The notes: generated by a model from the sequence alone, not told the origin. Positions 55,429-64,000 are shown, numbered from the stretch's first letter. The stretch: 64,000 bases of DNA from Nostoc linckia NIES-25 (GCF_002368035.1 NZ_AP018222.1:248001-312000); one strand, 5' to 3'. Made by a program: numbers and translations.

Positions 55429-55941
55429 ATGATTGCACCTTGCTGAAGCAAAGATTATTGTAGGGGACACAACATTAGACTTCTTGCTTTTATTGGGGAA
55501 AAGGGTAAGGGGTAAAGGGGAAAGCGGCTCATAAAAACCCTTTTCCCTTTAACCTTTTCCCTTTCCCCCCTCTTGCAAAAGTTACTTTTGCAAGAGGTCA
55601 TGATTGCACCTTGCTGAAGCAAAGATTATTGTAGGGGACACAACATTAGACTTCTTGCTTTTATTGGGGAAAAGGGTAAGGGGTAAAGGGGAAAGCGGCT
55701 CATAAAAACCCTTTTCCCTTTAACCTTTTCCCTTTCCCCCCTCTTGCAAAAGTTACTTTTGCAAGAGGTCATGATTGCACCTTGCTGAAGCAAAGATTAT
55801 TGTAGGGGACACAACATTAGACTTCTTGCTTTTATTGGGGAAAAGGGTAAGGGGTAAAGGGGAAAGCGGCTCATAAAAACCCTTTTCCCTTTAACCTTTT
55901 CCCTTTCCCCCCTCTTGCAAAAGTTACTTTTGCAAGAGGTC
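55429..55941. repeat. Three perfect 171-bp tandem repeats
   Basis: Identical 171-bp units at 55429-55599, 55600-55770 and 55771-55941, by base-by-base reading. Each unit contains ACATTAGACTTCTTG, a GGGGAAAAGGGTAAGG run, its complement CCCTTTAACCTTTTCCC and CCTCTTGCAAAAGTTACTTTTGCAAGAGG (read as a short hairpin of CTCTTGCAAAAG arms). The same module occurs once at 58.63-58.75 kb. Each unit has strong fold-back potential; perfect identity suggests a recent amplification. Confidence 0.85.
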
Positions 55942-56187
55942 TATTGTTCATTGGTGTCAACTTAAGCTCAAACTGTTGCCCCACAATTACCCCACCCCCA
56001 ACCCCTCCCCTTGCCAAGGGGAGGGGAGGTTTTGCGCCAGCAAAACCGGGGTGGGGTAACGCGGATCTTGATGGTAAGTGAGATGGCTGAATATCAAATC
56101 TTTACAAGGGTTTCACGTTAAGTTGACACCAATGCAACATTGTTGTGCCCCTACCCGTGTAAATCATTTACGTGAAATACCTGTATG

Positions 56188-56937
56188 TTAGTTTTCTTGT
56201 CCGATTGGCCGAATAAGAATTTCGTTGACATTTACGCGCGGCGGTTGAGTAACAGCATAAACGATCGCAGCAGCAACATCTTCGCTTTGGAGAGGTGTAA
56301 TTGATTTGCGTCGTTCTTGAATACGTTGTTTGCTAACGGGATCGGTAATATGGTCGTCAATACCTGTGTCAACTAAGCCAGGTTCGATGATGGTGACGCG
56401 AATATTATCCTTATAGACTTCTTGACGCAATGCTTCCGAGAGAGCATTTACACCCCATTTAGTAGCATTGTAAACACCCACACCAGCCCGTGCTGTCCGC
56501 CCTGCAACTGAGGAAATGTTAACTATATGCCCCGATTGTTGCTGTTTCAAAATCGGCAAAGCTGCGTGAGTAACATACAGCACCCCTAGAACATTGATAT
56601 CAAAAGATCGCCGCCAGTCCGCCGGATTTCCTGTCTCAATAGTACCGAGCAAAGCAATACCAGCATTATTAACTACAATATCTATCCGACCGAACTCTGC
56701 ATTGACCTTGCTCGCTAAGTTATTTACCTGAGTTTCATCAGTAATATCTGTGACAACGGATAAAGCCTCACCACCACTAGCTTTGATGCGTTCTGCCAAT
56801 GCCTCAAGCAGCTCGCCACGCCTAGCAGCCAGGACTACTTTTGCCCCTTCTGCCGCTAAGGCGATCGCTGTTGCCTCTCCAATTCCCGAAGAAGCTCCCG
56901 TAATAATTGCTACCTTATCTTGTAATTTACCAGTCAT
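56188..56937 (-). CDS. Short-chain dehydrogenase/reductase (YdfG/SDR group)
   Basis: 249 residues with TGASSGIG, NNAGIAL, NISSVAG and YNATKWGVNAL, with the catalytic Ser-Tyr-Lys intact. The pattern matches the small NADP-dependent oxidoreductases of the YdfG type (3-hydroxy acid or serine dehydrogenase-like). It has a C-terminal region IVYAVTQPPRVNVNEILIRP typical of this group. It is followed downstream by the repeat region and preceded by an MFS gene on the same strand with a 108-bp repeat-filled gap. Substrate unknown. Confidence 0.92.
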   Translation of the reverse strand: MTGKLQDKVAIITGASSGIGEATAIALAAEGAKVVLAARRGELLEALAERIKASGGEALSVVTDITDETQVNNLASKVNAEFGRIDIVVNNAGIALLGTIETGNPADWRRSFDINVLGVLYVTHAALPILKQQQSGHIVNISSVAGRTARAGVGVYNATKWGVNALSEALRQEVYKDNIRVTIIEPGLVDTGIDDHITDPVSKQRIQERRKSITPLQSEDVAAAIVYAVTQPPRVNVNEILIRPIGQEN

Positions 56938-56940
56938 TTG

Positions 56941-57045
56941 TTATTTGTCCTTGGTCATTGGTCATTGGTCATTGGGCATTGGGCATTGGGCAAAGAAAGA
57001 TCCCTCCTTTTCCCTTTTCCCTTTCCCCTTGGCGAAGCCATCCCC
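56941..57045. repeat. STRR and purine-run repeats
   Basis: Heptamer units TTGGTCATTGGTCA and TTGGGCATTGGGCA (56952-56993) are followed by CCTTTTCCC units to 57030, between SDR and MFS genes. Same classes as in other gaps of the window. Confidence 0.6.
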
Positions 57046-58467
57046 CTACCCCTTCTTCAATCTCAAAACAGATGCCATTGCTGCCCCACACAATACTAGG
57101 GCGGCAAAACGAAAAGTTCCTTGGAAGCCGACAACAATTGCTTCAGGAGGAGCAACGGACACATCTGCACCTCCAGCCATAGTAGCGATTAACCCTCCAA
57201 ATACTGCCCCAAACAGAGAAACACCTACGGTGTTACCTGAGGTGCGTGACAAAGACAGCAACCCAGAGCCAATCCCTAGCCGTTCGCGAGGTACTGCTCC
57301 CATAACGGCGCTGTTGTTGGGGGATTGAAATAAACCCAGCCCAATACCGTAAATAAAATAACGGGAGATATACCCCAATTCAGTGATTTGGGCATCAAAG
57401 GTGCTAATCCCCAAACAGCCGCCAATCATCAACCCCAACCCAATTGAGCTAATCAATTGAGCGCCAAAGCGGTCTGCAAGTGTTCCAGCTAAGGGGGCGA
57501 TGAACCCACTCAGTACTGGCGATACTGCTAGTAGTAGCCCTACTTTTACTGTGGGATATTGCTTTACTCCCTCTAAAAAGAATGGGACGATCAGTAGCGA
57601 ACCACCAATGACAATGAACGCTAGCCAACCACTAAGCAAACTCATACTCAACTGAAGATTGCGAAACAAGTGCAGTTCTAGTAGTGGCTGCTCTATCATC
57701 GTTTCAACTATCAAAAAAATCGTCAAACTAACGGCGGCGATCGCTAGTAATATCAATGCATTAATACTACTAAAGCCTTGGCTTTGCCCTAGTGTCATAC
57801 CTAGCCCAAAACTACCCAAAGTTAATAAGGCCAATATTGCTCCAAAAGGGTCAAATTTCTGTTTCCCCTCAAGAATTACGGAAGGTGGCACTACGCGAGC
57901 GACTAAGAAACTAGCTACGATCCCCAGCGGTACATTGATCAAAAATATACTATGCCAGCCCGACCAACCCAGCAGTAAGCCGCCAGCCGAAGGGCCAAAA
58001 GCAATACCCAATGACACCACGCTACCGATGATGCCTACAGATTGACCTCGTTCGGAAGAGGGAAAAACTTCTGTAATAATTGCCAAACCAAGGCCGGAGA
58101 TGAACACAGCACCTAATCCTTGAAGTGCCCGAAAGCCGATTAACCACTCGATACTAGGTGCAAGACCACACAACAGCGAACTGAAAGTGAACAAAATAAG
58201 CCCGCCTTGATATAACGACTTTTTGCCCCACATATCCCCCAGCCGAGTTGCTGCCAATACCAAACCGGAACTGACCAACTGATAACTCAATACAGCCCAT
58301 TGAGTTATGGGGAAAGTGGTGTTAAAAGCTTGTACCAATGTAGGTAAAGCAACATTGATAATGCCCACATCCAGAGTAGACATGAACACCCCAAGTCCCA
58401 CACCAACTAAAACCCAATTTTTTTGAGAGCCTGACAAAGCCAGAGGTTCTACTTGCAATTTTCCCAA
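57046..58467 (-). CDS. MFS drug/proton antiporter, DHA2-type (14 spans)
   Basis: 473 residues, highly hydrophobic, with about 14 spans. Near the N-terminus is the DHA2 signature FMSTLDVGIINVALPT, and between spans the GDMWGKKSLYQGG motif A-like loop and the LADRFGAQLISSIG second loop. Such proteins export drugs, dyes or metabolites with proton antiport. It may be co-transcribed with the SDR at 56188. Codon use is normal for the genome. Substrate cannot be told. Confidence 0.9.
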   Translation of the reverse strand: MGKLQVEPLALSGSQKNWVLVGVGLGVFMSTLDVGIINVALPTLVQAFNTTFPITQWAVLSYQLVSSGLVLAATRLGDMWGKKSLYQGGLILFTFSSLLCGLAPSIEWLIGFRALQGLGAVFISGLGLAIITEVFPSSERGQSVGIIGSVVSLGIAFGPSAGGLLLGWSGWHSIFLINVPLGIVASFLVARVVPPSVILEGKQKFDPFGAILALLTLGSFGLGMTLGQSQGFSSINALILLAIAAVSLTIFLIVETMIEQPLLELHLFRNLQLSMSLLSGWLAFIVIGGSLLIVPFFLEGVKQYPTVKVGLLLAVSPVLSGFIAPLAGTLADRFGAQLISSIGLGLMIGGCLGISTFDAQITELGYISRYFIYGIGLGLFQSPNNSAVMGAVPRERLGIGSGLLSLSRTSGNTVGVSLFGAVFGGLIATMAGGADVSVAPPEAIVVGFQGTFRFAALVLCGAAMASVLRLKKG

Positions 58468-58625
58468 CGTTTAGTCTCCGCCCTTAACTTTACGATTATG
58501 AATAGTTTGCATACGTATATTAATTGTAAGTTGTTACCATTACTGCCAAGCTTAACAAAGAACCGTACATAAAATACGGTAATTTGATAGATTTAGTGTA
58601 TTTTATGATAAATTTGAAGCCGCAC

Positions 58626-58752
58626 AACATTAGACTTCTTGTAGAAGTAGGGAAAAGGGTAAGGGGGAAAGGGAAAAGGAATAAAAAAACCTTTCCCCTT
58701 TAACCTTTCCCCTTTTTCCGCCTCTTGCAAAAGTTACTTTTGGAAGAGGTCT
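58626..58752. repeat. Single copy of the 171-bp-type module
   Basis: ACATTAGACTTCTTG, then GGGAAAAGGGTAAGGG and CCTTTCCCCTTTAACC, ending CCTCTTGCAAAAGTTACTTTTGGAAGAGG (in short arms) and TCTATTC. It matches the unit triplicated at 55429-55941 with differences. The end runs up to the stop codon of the pseudouridine synthase. Confidence 0.65.
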
Positions 58753-58754
58753 AT

Positions 58755-59381
58755 TCAACTGAAATCAGAATCAGGAATGCGGGAAAAACTTTTTGATTTA
58801 CTGAAATTACGCAGAGATTTCAGTTCAGATGCAGTGAGGTCGCGCCATTGGCCCGGTTGTAGTTCATTTAATTGTAAGTGTGCGATGCTGACCCTGACCA
58901 ATCGTAAAGTCCCAAACCCGACAGCCGCAGTCATGCGACGTACTTGGCGGTTTTTTCCCTCTGTCAAAGTTATTTCCAGCCAAGCTGTTGGTACATTTTT
59001 GCGAAATCTAATTGGTGGGTTGCGTTCTGGTAGCTGTGGTTCTTCTGGTAACAACCTAACTTCTGCTGGCTGAGTGCGGTAATTTTGAATTTCGACGCCT
59101 GTTTGCAATCTTTTTATCGCCTCTGGGTCAGGAATTCGTTCTACTTGTACCCAATAGGTGCGTTTATGAGCGAAACGCGGATGGGCGAGGCGATGTTGCA
59201 ATTGTCCATCATTGGTTAATAGCAACAAACCTTCACTGTCCCAATCTAAGCGTCCCACAGGATAGACATCAGGCACATCAATATAATCTTTGAGAGTGCT
59301 ATGTGTGGGAGTTTCTTTTGTAAATTGGCTGAGAACTCCGTAAGGCTTGTAAAAAATAATATATCTATGGTGATTAGTCAT
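58755..59381 (-). CDS. rluE: rRNA pseudouridine synthase, RluE/RsuA family
   Basis: 208 residues. Catalytic Asp is in VGRLDWDSEGLLLLTN, followed by LQHRLAHPRFAHKRTYWVQV and NRQVRRMTAAVGFGTLRLVR. Its start YIIFYKPYGVLSQFTKE fits RluE, which modifies U2457 in 23S rRNA of E. coli. The frame extends to 59483, but ATG 59381 (MTNHHRYI) gives the normal family start, and the extra 34 residues look non-coding. No S4 domain, as expected for RluE. Confidence 0.93.
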   Translation of the reverse strand: MTNHHRYIIFYKPYGVLSQFTKETPTHSTLKDYIDVPDVYPVGRLDWDSEGLLLLTNDGQLQHRLAHPRFAHKRTYWVQVERIPDPEAIKRLQTGVEIQNYRTQPAEVRLLPEEPQLPERNPPIRFRKNVPTAWLEITLTEGKNRQVRRMTAAVGFGTLRLVRVSIAHLQLNELQPGQWRDLTASELKSLRNFSKSKSFSRIPDSDFS

Positions 59382-59577
59382 TAGCGATCGCTTATTGATT
59401 ATTCTCTGTGTTTCCCTATCTACCACACTTACCATTCTGTTTATAGCGATCGCCACTCTGAGTAAAATCAATATTACACCCACTCAATAAATACACAAGC
59501 AAGACACGCTAAAAAAATCTATTGTTAGAGTAGTAAGGCTTCACTAAATAAAGATTTTAGCAAGCAAATTAACCCAA

Positions 59578-59823
59578 CTAAAGATAGAACCAGTTTAAAA
59601 TAGACCTTGAATAGTCTATTGTATAGATTTTGTTATCGTGGAAGTTAATCCCATAAGAACCCAGGTAGTAGGTATTTTCAATGTTGTTTATACCACCAGT
59701 TCCATTGAATAAATTAATATACATATAACCTCCAAATACAGTCTGACTTTGAGATGGAGTTAGGTTGTGTATGAATACCCCTAAGTCAGTAGGGTGGCAA
59801 TAATAGATTACGATTTTAGCCAT
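59578..59823 (-). CDS. Small protein A with double-glycine leader-like start, beside DevBCA
   Basis: 81 residues. A GAGG ribosome element lies upstream. The first 32 residues end in TVFGG and resemble double-glycine leaders (LTPSQSQTVFGG); the remaining 49 residues contain GINNIEN, NKIYTIDYSR and aromatic ends. It is paralogous to the protein at 63464-63727, sharing GG, GINNI, NK-x-x-T-x-D-x-SR in order. It lies 350 bp after devA on the same strand. Likely a secreted small protein or peptide precursor; cleavage is unproven. Could also be an unrelated small cytoplasmic protein. Confidence 0.65.
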   Translation of the reverse strand: MAKIVIYYCHPTDLGVFIHNLTPSQSQTVFGGYMYINLFNGTGGINNIENTYYLGSYGINFHDNKIYTIDYSRSILNWFYL

Positions 59824-59956
59824 TGTTTTAATTTTTCCTCAAAAAATACAATTTACTTTAAATTTTTTTGATAAATATAAAAATCTCGACTATTATATAT
59901 AATTTTTGTATTCAAAAAAAACATTGATATTTTAAAACATATAGCAGTCCTATTGA

Positions 59957-60123
59957 ATTTGTGAAAAATATAGAGAAGGCAACGTAGACGCACCAGCGGT
60001 GAGGTAGTGCATTGGGCGGGTTTCCCGACTTGAAGCAACTACCGAACCCGAAGGGCTTGCCGCAGGCTACCGCAAAGTACGCAAAGGCAATAAATAAGAA
60101 AGAGATATATAATTTTCACAAAT
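59957..60123. repeat. Fold-back repeat between small protein A and devA
   Basis: ATTTGTGAAAA (59957-59967) pairs with TTTTCACAAAT (60113-60123). The interior has the AAGGGCTTGCCGCAGGCTACCGC unit of Nostoc repeats (in short pieces). Non-coding; it separates small gene A from the devA stop. Confidence 0.65.
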
Positions 60124-60172
60124 GATTTAGGATAGTTAGAAATCATTTTTTATAATAAGTTTTTTGGCATCA

Positions 60173-60859
60173 TTAGTAAAATTCTTTAACTAGCCGACCG
60201 TCTTCTATATGAATTATTCTATCGGATATATCTAAAATTCTATTGTCATGGGTAACCATTAAAATTGCACAATTTTGTTCTTTAGCTAATAATTGCATGA
60301 GGTTAACAATATCTCGGCCTGATTTACTATCTAATGCTGCGGTAGGTTCATCAGCCAGAATTAATTTCGGATGGTTTACTAAAGCACGGGCAATTGCTAC
60401 TCGTTGCTTTTGACCACCAGAGAGTTCGCATGGATAATAATTAATTCGATTCCCTAATTTAACAGCATGAAGCATAGCTTCTGCTTTTATTTTAGCTTCA
60501 GACTTAGGAATATTGTTGTCTAATTCAAGAGGCATTTGAACATTTTGCTGGGCTGTTAAGAAATTTAGTAAATTATGAGATTGAAAAATATAGCCGATAT
60601 GACGACGTATTTCTACTAAGCGATCGTTACTGGCTCCATAAAGCTCTTGATTGAGAAATTTCAAACTTCCCTTTTGAACGGAACGCAACCCACCAATTAA
60701 ACTCAGCAAGGTTGTTTTTCCTGAGCCTGAAGGGCCAGTCATAGTCACAATTTCGCCATGTTTAATTTGAAGATCGATGTTAAATAAAATTTGACTTTTT
60801 AATATTTGTCTGCCAAAGTAGTGATTAAGGTTTCTGACGCTAACAATAAAGTCTGTCAT
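60173..60859 (-). CDS. devA: ABC exporter ATP-binding protein, DevA-like
   Basis: 228 residues. Walker A GPSGSGKTTLLSLIG, signature LSGGQKQRVAIARAL, Walker B LILADEPTAALD and the H-loop VTHDNRI are all intact. It is a MacB/LolD-type ATPase, here paired with a separate permease as in DevBCA, which exports heterocyst glycolipids in Anabaena. This copy is a paralogue of that system, not proven to be it. The gene order devB-devC-devA is read 5' to 3' on the minus strand, and the gap to devC is 36 bp. Confidence 0.94.
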   Translation of the reverse strand: MTDFIVSVRNLNHYFGRQILKSQILFNIDLQIKHGEIVTMTGPSGSGKTTLLSLIGGLRSVQKGSLKFLNQELYGASNDRLVEIRRHIGYIFQSHNLLNFLTAQQNVQMPLELDNNIPKSEAKIKAEAMLHAVKLGNRINYYPCELSGGQKQRVAIARALVNHPKLILADEPTAALDSKSGRDIVNLMQLLAKEQNCAILMVTHDNRILDISDRIIHIEDGRLVKEFY

Positions 60860-60895
60860 GACTAGATAAAAAATAATTAAGTTAATTACAGAAGA

Positions 60896-62068
60896 CTAAA
60901 AAAAATCGGCTGGATCTACATTACGTAGTTTTTTTGTAGATATTAATCCAGATGCTAAACACATTAAAATTATAAATAATAATACTATAGCTGCTTTATC
61001 TACGCTCATGCTAATTGGTAAGTTAGTAATACCTTGAGCTACATCGTACAAACCTATAGATATAGCAAAGCCAGGTATATACCCAAAAGAGGCTAAGATT
61101 AAAGCTTGTTGGAAAACTACAATGAGTAAATATTTATTTTTAAAACCCATTGCTTTGAGAGTTGCATATTCAGCTAAATGGCTAGCGATATTACTATAAA
61201 GAATTTGATAGACGACTACTACACCAACAATAAATACCATAGTAACCATCAATTGAAACACAAAACCAACAGGCGCTCTGAGCGTCCAATAGCTTTTTTC
61301 CAAATTAATAAAATCTTCGCGTGTCATTACTATTACGTCTTTAGGTAATTTCGCAGACAAAATAGCCAAAACTTTTTGGGGGTCAGCATCGGCTTTGAGG
61401 TTAATTAAGCCTATATCTACATTTTGTGCTGAACGACCTTGGAATATTTGGAAAAAAGTGGAAGCACTAACAATTAAATTTCCATCAACTCCAAAGGATG
61501 GGCCGAGACTAAATAATCCACCAACTTTTACCTTATAGCCAATTGATGAAGTATAGTTAAATATTTCCAGTGTTACAGGTTTACCTTGTTCAAAATTTTC
61601 AGGAATTGGCCCAAATTGTGACCGAGATTTACTGTCAAATAAAACTATATTAGGCAATTGTAACAAACTATGATTTTGCTGAATATCTGCTAATTTTAAA
61701 ATTGGTCTATTCGGCTCAAAGCCTAGTACATATATGGGAAACTTTATCCCATTTATTAAATTTTTTAGCTTGGCGAACTGCATATATAATGGGTTGACTG
61801 ATTCTATTCCATCACATCCTAATATTTGATATAAATACCAACGCGGAAAGCTTTGATTGAACGTCAAAGATTGATATTGAGTGCTGATTATAAATAAATC
61901 ACCTTTGAGATTGTTATGTAACTGCGTAGCACTAGTATATAAAGCATCTTGAAAACCAACTTGAATAAACATCAGTACTGCAATAAAAGCAATTCCAGTG
62001 GAAGCGACAAAAAACCGAGCTTTTTGTCGGGCTAGCTGTAGCCAAGCTAGAGATATATTAATAATCAT
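60896..62068 (-). CDS. devC: ABC exporter permease, DevC-like
   Basis: 390 residues with the MacB/FtsX-like layout: N-terminal span (RFFVASTGIAFIAVLMFIQVG), a large extracytoplasmic domain (residues about 45-265) and three C-terminal spans (VGFVFQLMVTMVFIVGVVVV, LILASFGYIPGFAISIGLYD, AAIVLLFIILMCLASGLIST). It should use the ATP of DevA and act with DevB and an outer-membrane channel to export a substrate. It lies between devB (65 bp) and devA (36 bp), probably one operon. Confidence 0.93.
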   Translation of the reverse strand: MIINISLAWLQLARQKARFFVASTGIAFIAVLMFIQVGFQDALYTSATQLHNNLKGDLFIISTQYQSLTFNQSFPRWYLYQILGCDGIESVNPLYMQFAKLKNLINGIKFPIYVLGFEPNRPILKLADIQQNHSLLQLPNIVLFDSKSRSQFGPIPENFEQGKPVTLEIFNYTSSIGYKVKVGGLFSLGPSFGVDGNLIVSASTFFQIFQGRSAQNVDIGLINLKADADPQKVLAILSAKLPKDVIVMTREDFINLEKSYWTLRAPVGFVFQLMVTMVFIVGVVVVYQILYSNIASHLAEYATLKAMGFKNKYLLIVVFQQALILASFGYIPGFAISIGLYDVAQGITNLPISMSVDKAAIVLLFIILMCLASGLISTKKLRNVDPADFF

Positions 62069-62133
62069 TTGATAAACCTAAATTGATAAATATGAGATTA
62101 CTTACTCAAAAAAATTAAGCTGTGCCTATAGGT

Positions 62134-63321
62134 TTAGATGTCAATGCGTATCTGTACCTGTAAATTAGTAAGAGCAGCAATTTGTTTGTTATTATCCATA
62201 TTCTCGATGCGAATTGTTACCTGAATTACTTTGTTATCTGTATCGGCTTGCAAATTATTAAACATATTTTGTTGCTCAACTTGCAGACCGATATCTGTGA
62301 CTGTTCCCCGTAATTGCTTTGGTAAAGCGTCACTAGTAATAACGACTGACTGACCTAGACGTACTTTTTTAATATCAGTTTCATAAACTTCTGCTATTGC
62401 ATACATCTGTTGTGTGCGACCTAAGTCAGCTATTCCCGTAGCGCCAATAATTTCTCCAGGGCGAGTACTAATTTTAAGAATTTGACCGGCAATAGGCGAT
62501 CGCACAGAACTTAAATCTAATTCTGCCTGAGCTTGTTTAACTGAAGCTTTTGCACTCTCGACATTAGCCTGTGCTGCTTGCACATCAGTAGATCGGACTT
62601 CTGTAATACTTGCGAACTTGGCTTTGGCCTCCATCAACTGCTGTTGAATAGTTTCTACAATTCGATTGTGAGAAGCCTTAGCTTCGTTATACTGCTGTTG
62701 AAGAATTTCGACTCGCAAACGCCTAGCTTCTGACTCAGAAGCAGAAATAGCACCTACTTTGTATAGTTGCTGATAGCGCTGATTTTCGCTTTCAGCATTA
62801 CGTAATTCAGCTTCTAAGCGAGCAGTTGTGGCTTGTTGTGCAGATATGGCTCCAGACAAATCAGCTTCTAAACGAGTAATTGTTGCTTGCTGTGCAGAGA
62901 TATCTCCAGCTTTGGCTCCTGCTTTTACTTGATTTAGATTAGCTTGGGCTACTAAAACTTGTTTTTGTGCTTTTTCTAAGGCTGCAAGACGGGGATAATA
63001 ACTATCAAGAACAGCAACTATTTGTCCTTGACGCACCCAACTTCCTTGTTTGACAAAAAGTTTCGCTACTCGAACACCCCCTTGAGAATTAGGGGCAGAT
63101 AAACGAATAACTTCTCCTTCAGGTTCTAAAGATCCTAAAGCAGTAACAGCAGTAATTGTAGGAGAATTACTAGGAGTAGGTGAGTCTAGTTTAGAGGTCA
63201 ACTGAAATCGTGAAAAGCTATAGAAAGAAAGTGTGATAGGAACTACAGCCATAGCAGCTGACAATATTATCAAATACCAACTTACAGGTTTTGTTAATGG
63301 CTGCCTTTGTTTGTATACCAT
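62134..63321 (-). CDS. devB: Membrane fusion protein, DevB/HlyD-like
   Basis: 395 residues. The start ATG 63321 is preferred over TTG 63336; GGAAAAG lies upstream. One N-terminal span (WYLIILSAAMAVVPITLSFY), then the lipoyl-like part (VKQGSWVRQGQIVAVLD), a long coiled-coil hairpin of two Gln/Ala-rich helices (about residues 105-270, with repeats of ISAQQATxxRLEA), and a C-terminal beta-barrel domain (ISTRPGEIIGATGIADLG). It bridges the inner-membrane transporter to a TolC-type channel. Internal duplication of the ISAQQAT segment is visible. It is preceded by small protein B. Confidence 0.94.
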   Translation of the reverse strand: MVYKQRQPLTKPVSWYLIILSAAMAVVPITLSFYSFSRFQLTSKLDSPTPSNSPTITAVTALGSLEPEGEVIRLSAPNSQGGVRVAKLFVKQGSWVRQGQIVAVLDSYYPRLAALEKAQKQVLVAQANLNQVKAGAKAGDISAQQATITRLEADLSGAISAQQATTARLEAELRNAESENQRYQQLYKVGAISASESEARRLRVEILQQQYNEAKASHNRIVETIQQQLMEAKAKFASITEVRSTDVQAAQANVESAKASVKQAQAELDLSSVRSPIAGQILKISTRPGEIIGATGIADLGRTQQMYAIAEVYETDIKKVRLGQSVVITSDALPKQLRGTVTDIGLQVEQQNMFNNLQADTDNKVIQVTIRIENMDNNKQIAALTNLQVQIRIDI

Positions 63322-63463
63322 AATTATCTTTTCCAAGTTAATTTGTAAAGATTTTGCATTTAATTCACCCCAAAAATTACAGCAAATTTTAAGATAAAAA
63401 CAAATTTGATATCTGACTTTGTTCCCTAAAATTTGTACTTCACTTAGTGAAAATAAAAAATGT

Positions 63464-63727
63464 TTAAGTCCCGTTAGTCAAAGTTAAAACTTGTGGTGCA
63501 CCTATAGGTAACATGATTACGAAATTAACAGTTAATCTTGAAAAGTCAACCGTAAAAAGCTTGTTACCATCTATAGAAAACAGGCTAAAGCTATTTGAAA
63601 TGTTATTGATACCATCCTGAATGTTAGCCAAATCAACACCAATAACACCTCCTAATACAGTGGCAGATCCATCAAAAGAGACTTGAGCGAACAGTTCGTT
63701 ATTTTCGAGATCGAGAATTTGTAGCAT
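63464..63727 (-). CDS. Small protein B with double-glycine leader-like start, beside DevBCA
   Basis: 87 residues. An in-frame TAA lies 3 codons before the ATG, so the start is fixed. The first 27 residues (LENNELFAQVSFDGSATVLGG) match the ELFxxVSxxxSATVxGG form of cyanobacterial double-glycine leaders; residues 28-87 carry GINNISNSF, NKLFTVDFSRL and a hydrophobic/Thr-rich tail. It is a paralogue of small protein A. It is the first gene in the transcription order, 142 bp before devB. Predicted secreted peptide or small protein; a peptidase is not encoded in the window. Confidence 0.68.
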   Translation of the reverse strand: MLQILDLENNELFAQVSFDGSATVLGGVIGVDLANIQDGINNISNSFSLFSIDGNKLFTVDFSRLTVNFVIMLPIGAPQVLTLTNGT

Positions 63728-64000
63728 ATTGTGAAATTAACAGCATCAAGATTAAGAGTGAAGTGACGCACATTGTTTATAATCACAGATTGCATTCAGA
63801 TAAATATGCAAGTAATTGTTACAGAAAACTGTTTATTTCCATTAAAAGTCTAATAACGCGTCTATCTCCTCCCTTTTAAGCGGGAAGCATCCGACTAATT
63901 TCTTGAAAAACTTTCGTTTAATTAAGCTTTAAACCTTTATTTTCTGACACGAACTATAATTTATAGCCAAAATCTGAAGATTAAAGCTCCGAAATCTATG
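63728..64000. other. AT-rich end of window
   Basis: 273 bp upstream of small protein B, which should hold the operon promoter. No gene or repeat could be recognised. Further related small proteins could lie just outside. Confidence 0.4.

Noticed and set aside
59853..60038. 61-residue minus-strand frame as a third small protein of the DevBCA locus
   Set aside because: It lies in the fold-back repeat and shares nothing with small proteins A and B.

Overview
The window comes from a filamentous, heterocystous-type cyanobacterium of the Nostoc/Anabaena group. The evidence is direct: many HIP1 octamers (GCGATCGC), heptameric STRR-type repeats (runs of TCATTGG / ATGACCA), abundant fold-back and purine-run hairpin repeats between genes, an AcsF cyclase, a CbiG-CobJ fusion, a serine/threonine-histidine tandem kinase and a DevBCA-type exporter. 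Base composition is about 40% GC by eye, apart from a GC-rich island at 22.2-23.6 kb.

Layout. (1) 1-6.2 kb, plus strand: the end of a secondary-metabolite-like cluster, with a cytochrome P450 cut by the window edge, an SDR lacking its catalytic Ser and Tyr, a bis-histidinyl [2Fe-2S] ferredoxin-like protein, a MATE exporter, an MbtH-like protein and an intact SDR. MbtH implies that an NRPS lies upstream, outside the window. (2) 6.2-15 kb, minus strand: trpB, a TerB-like protein, a caspase-fold protein whose catalytic dyad is Tyr/Ser, sulfate adenylyltransferase, CbiG-CobJ and a hypothetical. (3) 15.4-18.5 kb: a low-oxygen tetrapyrrole remnant, with a decayed hemN, an intact acsF, an ArsR-family regulator with a likely dithiol site and a small HExxH protein. 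(4) 18.8-27 kb: a second-type transketolase divergent from a DeoR regulator, then a stress/detoxification run (aldo/keto reductase, DJ-1/PfpI protein, two tandem zinc dehydrogenases, SRPBCC protein). (5) 27.5-30 kb: a deleted IS, a DOPA-dioxygenase-family protein and a UspA protein. (6) 31-43.6 kb: signalling, with an 1807-residue Ser/Thr-His kinase, an ISAzo13-like IS carrying Fur-box-like sequences near both ends, and an operon of histidine kinase, NarL-type regulator, pseudokinase fused to a PstS-like domain, and zinc-ribbon/FHA protein. (7) 44-54 kb: a lysine 2,3-aminomutase-like enzyme, then two DUF2231 membrane proteins, coxB-coxA-coxC without CuA ligands, a small membrane protein, NDH-2 and a TetR regulator; this reads as a complete NADH-to-quinol-to-oxygen module. 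(8) 54.5-59.4 kb: a desaturase, three perfect 171-bp tandem repeats, an SDR, an MFS exporter and a pseudouridine synthase. (9) 59.6-63.7 kb, minus strand: a DevBCA exporter flanked by two related small proteins with double-glycine leader-like N-termini.

The best candidates for undescribed biology are the DevBCA locus with two paralogous double-glycine peptides, the HK-RR-pseudokinase/PstS-FHA operon, and the insertion sequence with Fur-box-like sites. No tRNA, rRNA or CRISPR array was recognised. All functional calls rest on motif reading; no database search or structure prediction was run.
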